Positions 1 through 10,090 of a stretch of 64,000 bases of DNA are shown piece after piece. Position numbers and translations under genes: made by a program. Source of the stretch: Azorinus chamasolen (Eukaryota; Mollusca; Bivalvia; Cardiida; Solecurtidae); NCBI GenBank assembly GCA_963576725.1, contig OY755244.1, positions 38,485,855 through 38,549,854 of the forward strand. The letters run 5' to 3'. The notes beneath the pieces were generated by a model that saw only the letters and a program-made list of their open reading frames with translations, was not told the DNA's origin and did no database searches. Every line of letters starts with the position of its first letter. Within the stretch, counting starts at the first letter, position 1.

Positions 1-42
1 CAAAACTCAGACTCAACTAAAAGCTTTATAAGCATGGACCCA
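1..42 (+). repeat. Half copy of the 3.8 kb foldback element
   Basis: The first 42 bases match the right arm of the inverted repeat at 3887-3951 (CTCAGACTCAACT, then TTATAAGCATGGACCC). The rest of this copy, if present, lies outside the window. Confidence 0.6.
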
Positions 43-736
43 GATGATCAGTGCATGAACTGCATTGTATAATTCTTGCCATCAGTAACTTATGTTGATT
101 GATTTACAGTATAAGCTTACTTCCGATTACATTCTTGCCCCATGATGTTGACGATATTGTACTTACGCAAACACGGTTCTGTATTGCAGGCGTTTGAATC
201 GGTCGTTTGTCTAAACGGACAAGTAAGGTCATTGTTTATGATTGTTTTCTTTCGCCACCGCAGACCGCCATCACAGGTCTTGTCACACTCTCCCCAACTG
301 CCCCACTCAGATTCTTGGCAATCTGCGAAATCACAATATCAAATGTCAGTTCAGATGTATGTTCGTGACATTGGAAATATGCTTTCATGATCTAATTCCA
401 TATACAAACAGGACATATCAGTTAGGACTACACACTATGACCCCATGACCTATTTCCATATACAAACAGGACATATCAATCAGGACTAGACACTACGTCA
501 GCATTGCTTGTCAAGATTGGCAATATTGGTGAATGACAATCACCTTTGACCACTACTGGAAATTGCACATTTATAGTTTCATATGTCATGTTTGAAATGT
601 TAAATGTAAGAAAATGGTCTTTGATTTTAAACCATAATGAAAATAAAAAGGTCTTGTTCAGTATAGATTCTCCTTAGGGCCATTGGAATCTTCATGATCT
701 ATACTGATTAGAAGATCATGCGTGTTATGGGTTCTT
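43..736. other. Intergenic or intronic DNA with a 58-bp direct duplication
   Basis: No coding signal is seen. A segment of about 58 bp is present twice in a row, at about 386-442 and 444-497. Both copies contain TTCCATATACAAACAGGACA and differ by a few substitutions, giving a short two-copy minisatellite. Confidence 0.6.
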
Positions 737-740
737 TTAA

Positions 741-982
741 CCCTTCGTTTGCTGAATTTTAAAATACATATTTCCTTCGTTACCCATGCCTTGTTGTATA
801 GTTACATATATCTTCACTGTGTACAAGTGTATCGCTGTGCAATCACTGCTGTGGAGTGCACTGGTTGCACAATCAACTTGTAAATAGTGCAGACCCTGAT
901 GAGACAGCTCCTGCAGGAGCTGTCTCATCTGGGTCTGCACTATTTACAGGTACGCATATTGACGTGATTAGCAAGCGAAGGG
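741..982. mobile_element. piggyBac-like MITE, copy 1
   Basis: A 242-bp element flanked on both sides by TTAA (737-740 and 983-986). Its inverted ends read CCCTTCGTTTGCT and, on the other strand, CCCTTCGCTTGCT. The centre holds an almost perfect palindrome (about 888-939) built on GACAGCTCCTGCAGGAGCTGTC. A TTAA duplication next to CCC ends is the usual signature of piggyBac-type transposition. No transposase is encoded, so it is non-autonomous. It lies in the opposite orientation to the copies at 4967 and 5809. Confidence 0.75.
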
Positions 983-1193
983 TTAACATAGACTATATAA
1001 TAAAGTCATACATTAAACAGATATTGTGCATCAAAGGTTGCGTGCAACACAACATTACTCAAAAATATTCTGACATTACTACTATAACATGAGTGCGGAA
1101 CAGTTTGGATTTTGAAGAGGCATAAAGTTACCCGGCTTCTCATCAGTGTTGTAACCTTTTGTAAATTCGCTCCAAAGATAGTGATGCGCTTAA

Positions 1194-1426
1194 CTCTTTC
1201 TCTTATGGAAGCGCATTCTTACGCATCTACAAACAGAGTAGACACAGATCAGACGGTTCCTATGGGAGCCGTCTTCTCAGGGCCTGCTTTATTTGCTTAT
1301 GGTAAAATTCAGATATGATTATACAGCGTCTGCCTGAGCAAAATTGCCCTTTGTTCATATGCCACATATTCCAATTAATATTCATGAGGTCATTATTTCT
1401 AACATGAATATACAACAGGGAAAGGG
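1194..1426. mobile_element. piggyBac-like MITE, related subfamily
   Basis: The element is flanked by TTAA (1190-1193 and 1427-1430). Its ends read CTCTTTCTCTTAT and, in reverse, CCCTTTCCCTG. An imperfect central palindrome around 1227-1282 (AGATCAGACGGTTCC / GGGAGCCGTCT) resembles that of copy 1. No coding capacity is seen. Confidence 0.55.
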
Positions 1427-1539
1427 TTAAAACTGTATTCCAGAAATATTCATGTATCATATTATGATATCACAAGTATAGATTTCCTGAATTTGCATAA
1501 TATCAGACATTACAGAATCAAATTTATATCATTTCATAA

Positions 1540-1640
1540 ATAAACACAGTGGACCCGGATCATACGGCTACCACAGGAGCCGTCTGACCATTGTCTACTC
1601 TGTTTTGTTTGTAAATGCGCGAAGGGGTAGCTATGTTGTA
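1540..1640. repeat. Palindromic MITE core fragment
   Basis: An inverted repeat (GTGGACCCGGATCATACGGC ... GCCGTCTGACCATTGTCTAC) like the centres of the neighbouring MITEs, without recognisable TTAA-bounded ends. It is probably a truncated relative. Confidence 0.4.
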
Positions 1641-2169
1641 ACGCGTTAACGCCAAATATTCGTTTTATAAAGGAAACAAATTTATAAACAGAATACAACA
1701 TTAGTGCAAACAGACTAAACCAATTATGCAAGCAGATACTATGCCAATTAAGTCTCTCTCGTCTTTACATACATGTATGTCCATAGTAATATGGTCCACT
1801 CTCGTATGACATTGCCGTGAAGCTAACCGACATGTATCCGACGTTCGGTCACAGTCTGCACTGTTTTTCACTTGTCAGAACAGGTAATTCGTTCCCTACT
1901 TTTGTTTTAAAAAAGTGTAAATTATTATCAGTATCATTGTCATGACCGAATGTAATATTTTTAAATAGTTTGCAATGCCCAATGCTTAAGTTTTGTATCT
2001 ATATGATACAAAAATAAAAGGATTTACCCATTTGAATGCGTGTAACAAGCGCAGTGGCAATTACAATGTATACCCAGCTAAGACGATCCCCGCATATGAG
2101 AGCCGGCAATGATTGTCGTACAAAATCTCCTCGCAACGTATATCATTGTATGCTGAACGAAATCGTTAA
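1641..2169. other. No recognised feature
   Basis: AT-rich sequence. No exon, RNA gene or repeat could be supported. Confidence 0.5.
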
Positions 2170-2450
2170 ACAATAAAGGGTCACATGTAATATCTATGAA
2201 AGCACAAATAGACGCACACAGACAAAACAAACAAATAGGCGGAGACGTTAGTGCAGTCTTGGAACTGTCAGTAACAAAAGTTACTGGGGGTTTGAAACGA
2301 TTTTTGGGCACCCGCTTTCACATTTGTTTAATCTCCACCCTAAACGTCAGACAGTGTAGATGAACAATCAAGTGATGAAAATAAGCCAAGCACGAGTTTG
2401 AGTTATAACGCTAGGAGCAATACAATAATCACAGCAGTACTTACTTGAAC
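2170..2450. repeat. Dispersed repeat D, copy 1
   Basis: This stretch is similar to 6935-7200. Both contain ACGCACA...GACAAAACAAAC, then a GTCAGTRACAAAAGT segment, a GGGGGTTT run and a downstream CAGTGTA. It is a divergent member of a dispersed family of unknown class. No terminal repeats could be fixed. Confidence 0.5.
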
Positions 2451-2603
2451 ATTTATCTAACTTTTTATACTGCAGTATTCCACCAACACAGGTACTGCAA
2501 AAGACAATGCATACTCATAGAAAATGTATCGTGGCGGTGTAGTATATATGGTAGAGTATATATCGGTATCACTGATTTATCGATTCATGCTACAACGGAA
2601 CTG

Positions 2604-2670
2604 GTTGCTGTTCGGGCGAGTGTTTGTTCTGTATGTGGTGTTTCCTGCATGACTCATTTTTGTACTTTCA
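2604..2670 (-). repeat. Dispersed repeat D, left-part fragment, inverted
   Basis: The reverse complement matches 6832-6900 and 38951-39020 (GAGTCATGCAGGAAAYACCA followed by AACAAACACTCGCCCGAACAG). It is inverted relative to the copy at 2170-2450. Confidence 0.6.
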
Positions 2671-3316
2671 TTGAAGCGACTGTTTGAAAAGCAGTCACAG
2701 GCGTCTGCAAATTCATGTGGTTGCTTAATGCATGATCATTTGGCAGTTATAGTGTTCATGTTAAACAGTCTGGATCCTGACCAGACGCTGAGTGACCAAA
2801 CTGATGATTTGGATTCAATTACGGTACATCGGGGGGGGCTTTGTGTAAAACTATTGTTACCAAAGTGACCGTTCCTCGGACGATTTTGGGATAAGTTATG
2901 GGCGTCAAGGAAACTGCAACCAAGAGGTTATCTCGAAAAAATCGAACTGACTGACATAGTGGTCATATATTTGGACACTAAACATTTGCGATATGCTTCT
3001 TTGACCGACATGTGTGTTATTGTCGTGTATAATGCGCATTGAAATTCGCCTGTAAATTCATAGTTAATATAAATTAACGAAAAACATAAAAATGAAAATG
3101 AACAACAACAAAAAATCAGTAAAATGCATTTATATAGACCACCAACACGATTGATTTCTGGATCGTACAGACTGGCGTGTGTTAAATGCAGGAGCTTTTT
3201 ACATTATCATGCATATAGCAGTCACATGTTTTAAAGACGCCCGTATTTATTTCTAAGTGGCCATATATAAACAAAGCCGTGTATAAAAACAGGAAGTATA
3301 CCATTTTAGTGTGGGT
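2671..3316. other. No recognised feature
   Basis: Apart from a G run near 2830, nothing here could be tied to a gene or a named repeat on either strand. Confidence 0.5.
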
Positions 3317-3428
3317 CCGGTAATGTTGACCTGAGATGAACCGGCAATTTTGGATTTTGGGTAACTTTGACCTGAGTTGAACTGACAATTTACGATTTTG
3401 GTAAGTTTGACCTGCACTCAAGTTGAAC
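3317..3428. repeat. About 47-bp minisatellite, three copies
   Basis: Three imperfect head-to-tail copies, each with a TTGACCTGA-like core and two of them followed by GATTTTGG or GATTTTG. The third copy is partial. Confidence 0.55.
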
Positions 3429-3772
3429 ATTTCTTCTTAATGTTCTCTATGGTTAGCACTGAATGGCCATTTCACAGAACTTTCAGCATTGAAACAAACA
3501 CTGAATGAAACCGAATCCTCCCGCTTGACTGTTCTTTCCTGGTGGTGTATGTTCTCATATAACGTGATGCTCTATAAACTATTCATTGCATGTCATCACG
3601 CAACCCAAAACGCACTGAAAGGATATTGTGGAATATGACCTTGTAGGTATAACCAGTCTGAATATGAGTTCGAGGTTATTCACAAGAATCTGAGTTTGAC
3701 TCACAGTTTGACCAATCAAACCTGGATTACATGTTATAAAACTTCTGAGTCTGGGATCATTCTCAAGTATCT

Positions 3773-3951
3773 GGGTCCATGCTTATAAACGATTTAGTTG
3801 AGTCTGAGTTCGTTCTCAAGTTTTTGATTGGTCAGTTTTGAGTCTTTGGCTCAAATCTGACCAATCAAAAGCTTGAGAACTCAAATCTGACCAATAAAAA
3901 GCTTGAGAACGAACTCAGACTCAACTGAAAAGTTTTTATAAGCATGGACCC
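3773..3951. mobile_element. Foldback (long inverted repeat) element
   Basis: The left arm 3773-3835 (starting GGGTCCATGCTTATAAA) is the imperfect reverse complement of the right arm 3887-3951 (ending TTTATAAGCATGGACCC). The right side also carries a 30-bp direct duplication of CTCAAATCTGACCAAT...GCTTGAGAA. No coding capacity is seen. A second partial copy begins the window, so the element is dispersed. Confidence 0.65.
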
Positions 3952-4075
3952 TGTTTTGGATTATGTTGTATACAGTCAGATACTTCAGAATCATGTCAGA
4001 CTGATACAAAACGTTTTATAATCTCGGGGCCTGGAAAACGAACGAACCGGAACTCAAAGCAAACCTTTATAACAT

Positions 4076-4270
4076 GGAGATGCGGTGTGGTACCACTTTT
4101 TGCAGTAAGTGTGGGTGTATGTGTATATGTGTGTATGTGCATACACGTGTTTGTGTGTGTGTTGTAATTGTGTATAAATGTGTGTGTGCACGTAATATGT
4201 GTTATGCGTTTGCATTGGTGTGTTTATGTGGATGTGCGTGTATGCGCATGTGTGCGTTCGTGCATGTTTA
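4076..4270. repeat. GT/GTAT-rich microsatellite
   Basis: Degenerate GTGTGT, GTATGT and GTGCGT runs over about 190 bp. It can be read as an open frame in two phases, but the composition is purely low-complexity. Confidence 0.8.
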
Positions 4271-4649
4271 ATTTACCGCCAACTGTATTTCAGATATAAC
4301 ACTGCTAATATACCGTGGACATGTGTAATGCTACAAGACACAGTTACAGTACACACTGGCACTGAACATATCACTCAACTAATGCCGAACTGCTTCCTTT
4401 TATCTTTATTAATGTTTTGAATGTCGTATTGGAAATATGTAGAAACACTGAATGTATGTTTTTTCACTGCACTCCTCAGATCATAGCCGCTTATTTCTAT
4501 TTCCGACGTGAGTTTTATTTTTATGTTTTCGCATATATTCAAAGGCACAAAAAATATTAGTCACCAAACACTGCCGTCTGCTTTAAGTTAGAAAATGGAC
4601 TTTTCTGTTGCTCTCACGATCCCATATATGGGACGTAGGCAAACAGTGT

Positions 4650-4826
4650 AGACTCAGATCAGACGGCGCATAATTTGGCGTCTGATTAGAGTCTACACTG
4701 TTGTTTGCTGATAGGGACTTCAATTTAAAACAAAACACAAAGGAAACTTTAGACCAGACATCCCTTAGATAAAAGATAGACTAATACAATATATAAGCAT
4801 GAAAGAATCCACTGGGAGCAAAAGGG
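4650..4826. mobile_element. Palindromic MITE relative with one TTAA end
   Basis: A central inverted repeat (about 4655-4716; AGACTCAGATCAGACGGCG against GCGTCTGATTAGAGTCTACA) is followed by an end reading AAAAGGG and TTAA (4827-4830). The opposite TTAA end was not located with confidence. Confidence 0.45.
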
Positions 4827-4966
4827 TTAAAACACTTGGGTCTCAAACAGTTTATATCCTGATGAGACACAGTGATACTCAGCATCTGAATCTCTTAGCG
4901 ATGGTCATCACAGATTCGTCCGTGCTTTTTATGAACGTGTAGAGGTGAACTAGTTAACCGGTTTAA

Positions 4967-5208
4967 CCCTTCGCTTGCTATTCACGTCAATATACCTACC
5001 TGTAAACAATGAAGACCCAGATTAGACAGCTCTTGCAGGAGCTGTCTCATCAGGGTCTGCACTATTTACAAATTGATTGTGCAGCCAGTGCACTCCACAG
5101 CAGGGATTGCACAGCGAAATACTTGTACACAGTGACGATATATGTAATTATTCAACAGGGCATGGGTAAAGAAGGAGAAATGTGTTTTAAAATTCAGCAA
5201 GAGAAGGG
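4967..5208. mobile_element. piggyBac-like MITE, copy 2
   Basis: 242 bp between TTAA at 4963-4966 and 5209-5212. The ends read CCCTTCGCTTGCT and AGCAAGAGAAGGG. The central palindrome is at about 5012-5066. It has the same length as the copy at 741-982 in reverse orientation. Confidence 0.75.
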
Positions 5209-5454
5209 TTAAAACTATCACTACCATTAGCGAATCAATGGTAACCGTGGCGAATAGATTGGATCCAGATTAAAGATCGAGTGGCTTGGCACCTCAGCAG
5301 GATCACAACTGTTTGAAGGTCTGGGGTTTACGAAAAGTAATTAAATAACGCTATACGTGTAAACCTGAGGTAAACGAAAAACTGAGGAAAAGAAATTTAT
5401 TTGGCGGTAAAAGTGATAAAGAGTAGAGAAAACAGAACGGTCTCAATTTTCAGT

Positions 5455-5670
5455 CTTTACTCCATGAATATGCATACGAATTCGCATAAAGAGTAGACCC
5501 AGATAAAGGTCTGTTTAGCTTGCTTATGGTATTGTATAGATCTGATTTTACAATCTTTGTCATTGCTATAACTTCCACCAGTGTCCATGTGGTATTATAA
5601 CAATTAATATTCTTATCAGTATTCATGATGTCATTATTTCTTACATGAATAGTCATTGAGTAAATGATTC
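5455..5670. mobile_element. Fragment of the 1.2-kb-type MITE
   Basis: It resembles 1200-1420: a GAGTAGACCCAGAT half-palindrome and later TATTCATGATGTCATTATTTC with TACATGAAT. One palindrome arm and the TTAA ends are missing. Confidence 0.4.
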
Positions 5671-5808
5671 AAGGCAGATATAGTTAAACAATTTTTCAGG
5701 AGAATGCCTTCTTTCTTATGAGTATATAAAATTCAAACCGAAGTTATAAAACTTGACATGCATCAGTTTTAACACGGTCTCTATCATAAGTTTCAGAAGA
5801 AGTGTTAA

Positions 5809-6055
5809 CCATTCGCTTGCTATTCACGTCAATATACCTACCTGTAAATAGTGACGACCCAGATGAGACAGCTCCTGCAGAAGCTGTCTCATCAGGGTCT
5901 GAACTATTTACAAGTTGATTGTGCAACCAGTGCACTCCACAGCAGTGATTGCACAGCGAAATACTTGTACACAGTGAAGATATATTATATTCAATTATAC
6001 AACACGGTATGGGTACAGAAGGAGAAATGTATTTTAAAATTCAGCAAGCGAAGGG
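5809..6055. mobile_element. piggyBac-like MITE, copy 3
   Basis: 247 bp between TTAA at 5805-5808 and 6056-6059. The ends read CCATTCGCTTGCT and AGCAAGCGAAGGG. The palindrome is at about 5852-5910. It has the same orientation as the copy at 4967. Confidence 0.75.
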
Positions 6056-6231
6056 TTAATATATAGGAGTTAAGCAGCAAAAACGTGTATAAACTATGGT
6101 ACTTTAAATGGGATGTGAAACCACAGTACTCATCAATTATTAAGGGATCACATTGGTCAATTTTAAAATTCTCTGGAAGCAACATTGTCTCGCGATTCGA
6201 TTCATATTAGGGGCAAGAGGTATGTACTTAC

Positions 6232-6440
6232 ACATGGTAACACAAAATGTATACGTTGTCCCCTTCTTCAATGGTAGAATTCAGGTTAAACACTTCTTCA
6301 GCACTTGATAATGTTTGGTCCCCATCACGGTCTTTAAAACCTACGGTATCACTGGTTGGGGTAGCATTAAATTTGGTTTCGAATGCATCATTATCCATAA
6401 CACAAGTATATGCTGCAAAAGGAATAAGCTCAATCACAGG
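6232..6440 (-). CDS. Single exon encoding an EF-hand-like calcium-loop segment
   Basis: The 209-nt exon has a strong acceptor on its 5' side (a long pyrimidine tract ending TTCGTTCAG, 6441 upward) and a consensus donor on its 3' side (T|GTAAGTAC, GT at 6230-6231). It reads open in phase 0 and leaves in phase 2. Residues 37-48 (DRDGDQTLSSAE) have Asp at loop positions 1, 3 and 5, Leu at 8 and Glu at 12, as in an EF-hand or dockerin-type loop, but Gln rather than Gly at position 6. Two cysteines (residues 13 and 67) flank it, and N25 and N54 are N-glycosylation sequons, so an extracellular setting is likely. It lies downstream of the mucin-like exon array on the same strand. Its phase does not join directly to the array's phase-1 exons, so either an exon is missing from view or it belongs to another gene. 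Family unknown. Confidence 0.6.
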
Positions 6441-6831
6441 CTGAACGAAAAGGAAACAAAAAAGCGAATAGTAATAACAAACTAAGGTTAATTTTCATCA
6501 AAATAAGTAGATAGAAATTCAAACAGGTCGGTTGGGTCTTTGCACTAACAATTTTGCTTATGGGCATATTATAACGATCAATCTATCACATTCTAGCTGA
6601 ATAATTGTTCTACACAATGCTATGCTTATATTTCCTGAGCGTTTCTTACAACCAGAGATATGTGCAAACGTGACTTTCTGTGATTTGGTACATTTGCCGC
6701 GAGAGTTTGCGTGATTTCACACAGGTATTTGGCTGAATGCCAGACAAAGGTAATGTAGAAAGCTCATATAGGAAAGCGTCAACCACCTTTCTATAAAGAC
6801 AGCCATGGTTATGCATATGGTCGCATTAGAA
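6441..6831. other. Intron-like sequence
   Basis: No repeat or exon is recognised apart from the polypyrimidine tract that serves the exon ending at 6440. Confidence 0.45.
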
Positions 6832-7100
6832 AAAGTACAAACATGAGTCATGCAGGAAACACCACATACAGAACAAACACTCGCCCGAACAGCAACACAA
6901 GGAAACAGCAAATGTACATAGGTAGAAAAAACAACGAGAGACGCACAAAGACAAAACAAACATACAATAGGAGGAAGATGGAAGTACCGCCTTGGAACGG
7001 TCAGTGACAAAAGTCACCGGGGGTTTAAACCGGTTTATGGGCGCCCAACCTCACCCTTATTCCATCCCCATCCTAAAAGACAAACAGTGTAAATAAACGT
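6832..7100. repeat. Dispersed repeat D, copy 2
   Basis: The 185 bp at 6832-7016 are nearly identical to the private insertion at 38951-39134. The similarity to the copy at 2170-2450 continues beyond it to about 7100 (GGGGGTTTAAACCGGTTTATGGG), so the 39-kb insertion is only part of this family's length. Confidence 0.65.
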
Positions 7101-7277
7101 ATCCCCTCTCCGACTAATCTACAACAACCGCGACAGCAAATACAGTGGTAAAGTGCATGTATAACAAAAAAACATTTAATTGAACATACTGTATCCACCT
7201 ATCGCTAGTGTACTCAATGATTGAGCTGCAAACAGGGAACTGTAGAAAAGTAATAAAGGGTACGACAAAAATGAAAT

Positions 7278-7340
7278 AGTACAGATATCCGACGTTCTCC
7301 TTCCATTTCCGGATTTAAGAGGTCGCCTTCATAGAGTACT
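7278..7340 (-). promoter_or_regulatory. SECIS-like hairpin at the 3' end of the retroelement ORF
   Basis: The minus-strand RNA folds into the selenocysteine-insertion shape. Helix I is 7340-7336 with 7282-7278 (5 bp), followed by a 4x4 internal loop. The non-Watson-Crick quartet is U7331.U7287, G7330.A7288, A7329.G7289, A7328.G7290, from AUGA at 7332-7329 and GGAU at 7290-7287. Helix II is 7327-7317 with 7301-7291, broken only by A.A and C.A. An unpaired AAA lies at 7316-7314, twelve bases after AUGA, and a 3-bp mini-helix (7313-7311 with 7304-7302) closes a six-base loop, which is form 2 architecture. It begins inside the TAG stop codon (7339-7341). SECIS elements recruit SBP2 and EFsec so that UGA is read as selenocysteine. 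Confidence 0.75.
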
Positions 7341-8808
7341 AAACCTTTCTTGTCGGCGTACATGCAAAGAGGCCAGCGTGATTGCCAACTGTAAAAGGGT
7401 TCACAACCAAACATGCAGTATGTTGTAGTAATACAGGATCATATCCCTTTTTAATGAATTGTTTTATATATTTGATGAACAAAGTGAGAAAATGGGTATG
7501 TCCAATAATTTTACGAAGTTTGTAAATCACATCGCCATAAAATTCAGGATGTGAAATACCGTGTCGCAAAAGTACCTTGAGATTACATTTGTACTTGCCA
7601 ATAAGCGAGAGATTTCGATAGTAAAATTTAGAGAAAGTTTTTCTTAGTTTATGGTATCTATATCCTTGTTTAAGCAGTTTTTCAGTTAAAATGAGATTTC
7701 GACTGTTAAAATAGTCAATAGATGAACAAGCTCTAGCAAAACGAATAAGTTGAGATATATAAAACCCGTAAGATGGAGCACGGGGAACATCCCCGTCAAG
7801 ATGAGGAAAATTTACAATATTAAAATCAAAATCATCTCTTTTGTCATATATTTTAGAAGAAATCATTCCATTATTAATTTTAAGGTCTAGGTCAAGAAAC
7901 GCTGCATAATTGTCGGACGGGTTAGCTTTATTCAATTTGAGTTCTTTAGGATAAATTGTAGGAATCAGAGCATCAAAGAAAGGGTTATCTAAGTTAAAAA
8001 TATCATCCAAATATCGACAAGTTTCATTGAAGGCTTTTATAACATCTTCTTGTGATTGAGGATTCAAACTCAACATGAAATCTCTCTCATAGCAGTACAA
8101 AAACAAATCTGCGACAAGTGGTGCACAATTCGTACCCATGGGAATACCAATTACCTGACGGTATATAGCATTCCCATAACGTACAAATATGTTATCCAAA
8201 AGAAAGGTTAGTGCTTCGCAAACTTCTGAGCAAGTCCAATTGGTGTAATATTTTATTTGCTCGTCAGTAAAGAAAGCTTTTTCAGCATTACATGCCAAGA
8301 ATGATGTTTTTTCTCGGGTAAATACTTTCTGGATCAAGTTAGTAAGCTTATCCTTAATTAAAATATGAGGAAGAGTTGTGTACAGAGTAGAAAAATCGTA
8401 CGTGCTTACAGTGGATGCAAGATACCCTTTGTTCTTAAGTTTGTTTAAGACTTCTGAAGAGTTCTTAATAGACCAGAAGAGATTTATTCCAGAATTTTCA
8501 TAAGTCTTATCACAGTAAAATTTTACATGTTCCTTTACCTTCGTTAAACAAGAAGTCAAAAGTATAGACAATTTAGTAGTTGTACATGAACTAGAATTTG
8601 CAATGAAACGCGCTTTATATGGTTTTTTATGTAGTTTTGGTAACCAATACATAGTAGGAAGTTTATGTTGTGTAATTTTAATATCGGTTCCAAATTGTTC
8701 ACACTTTTTGACATGGTCTGAAATGATGGTCTTTTCGTCAGTGGTAACTGAAATGTATGACTTGGTATTAATAATTTCCTACTTCAAGACATCGATATAA
8801 TGTAATCG

Positions 8809-8811
8809 TCA
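8809..8811 (-). other. In-frame TGA before the reverse-transcriptase core (candidate Sec or decay)
   Basis: It follows PADKASNNVIII and precedes RLHYIDVLK. Related Penelope-type proteins, as I recall them, commonly have Cys here. A TAG stop follows ten codons later (8779-8781), so decay is an alternative. Confidence 0.5.
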
Positions 8812-9223
8812 AATAATAATCACATTATTTGATGCCTTATCAGCAGGAACAAAAACGTATTTTGAATGGAAATCCTGTAAACCCTTTTTAAGATGTCTAA
8901 ATAAAGTTCTAGGTTTAGGTGGAAGAAGGTGTTTATTAGAGCTGTAAAAGGAAATGCGTTTATCAATTATATCAAAAATTAGTTTTTTTCCAACAAGAAA
9001 GGGCATTAGACTCAACATGTTCTCTTCGACACCATTTAATACTAAAATTTTGTAAAGCCTCCGCAATCTGAACTCGACAAGAGTTAAAATCTATCAAGGA
9101 TGGTATTCTATATTTGGGACCTTTATTCAAAAGAGATCGTAGACGTTTATCTTTAATTATCTCAAAATTACCAGTAATCACATGACCAGCCGGAGAATAG
9201 CAAAATTTTGAGGTGGCGCAATC

Positions 9224-9226
9224 TCA
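9224..9226 (-). other. In-frame TGA at the first Cys of the CxC motif (candidate Sec)
   Basis: Codon 436. The frame continues TGA-Asp-Cys, then TSKFCYSPAGHVITG, so the TGA occupies the first position of the CxC motif that joins endonuclease and reverse transcriptase in Naiad-type elements. Confidence 0.65.
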
Positions 9227-10087
9227 ATTATCAGGAATATTATCATTAATATTAAGGTCGGCCACAATTTTATTATAGTTGAAAATTGTATTTCTGATGG
9301 GTTTGTTATATTTGTAGCAGATGATAGGTGGTTCTGTATTTTTAAAGTATTTAGGAATAGTGTCAATTACATTTTTGTCTCTAAAAATACTTTGGAGGTC
9401 AATAAAATCAATACCTTTATTAATAAAAGGAATTTTCAAGAAGAATCTTTGGTGTTCAGATAATTTGTCGATGTGCGGTCTGAGAACATGTAGAGTAAAG
9501 CTTTGTATCAAACTAGCTGTTCCTATGAGAGGATCTGATCGAAAAATAATTTTATCGGCTTGCTCGTCAATTTCTTTTAATGAACATATAGATAAGGAGG
9601 AAAGTCTAGAAAGCATGGCATGTTTACCCGAAGTTAGGCGTAAAGTATGTAGATCAAGAAGAGTCATTTTCAAACGAGATTTTCGTTTAATATTACCATT
9701 TTTGCGAATGCCATGCGATCGAGATTTGCGTTTTCTAATAGAAAAAATTGAAAAAATGTCTATATCTGGTTCTTTTGAAATATTTCCAGTCTGGTAAATA
9801 TTATCATTCAGTCCTAAAGGAAAAGGTGTTTGCAATTTTTTGATCCAATTTAATTCAGATATAAATCTAGCTTTCGATTTAAAGCTACTAGTCGCCTCCT
9901 TATCATATGATATATGCTCAACAATTTGTACTAAAACATCTTTAAATGAATGGCCAGATTTCCGAAAGTGTTGGTATAAAAAATTGTTTAGTTTACGATT
10001 TCGACCCTGATATGCATGCTCACGAAATCGAGTTTTCAAAGCACGTCCTGTTTGTCCTACGTACTGTATACCGCAACTAGGCGCGTT

Positions 10088-10090
10088 TCA
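10088..10090 (-). other. In-frame TGA at the first zinc-binding Cys of the endonuclease (candidate Sec)
   Basis: Codon 148 counted from the ATG at 10531. It directly follows VIYFLT and precedes NAPSC and YVGQT, in unbroken frame on both sides. Penelope-like GIY-YIG domains carry a CCHH zinc-binding set, and this is the position of the first Cys. The second (in PSC) is kept. Confidence 0.65.

Noticed and set aside
8809..8811. Treating the third TGA as certain selenocysteine
   Set aside because: The Cys assignment at this site rests on memory of related proteins, and a true stop (TAG) lies ten codons on. It is kept as a candidate only.
9321..9797. 158-codon plus-strand frame in the retroelement
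   Set aside because: It is a shadow of the endonuclease-linker coding strand.
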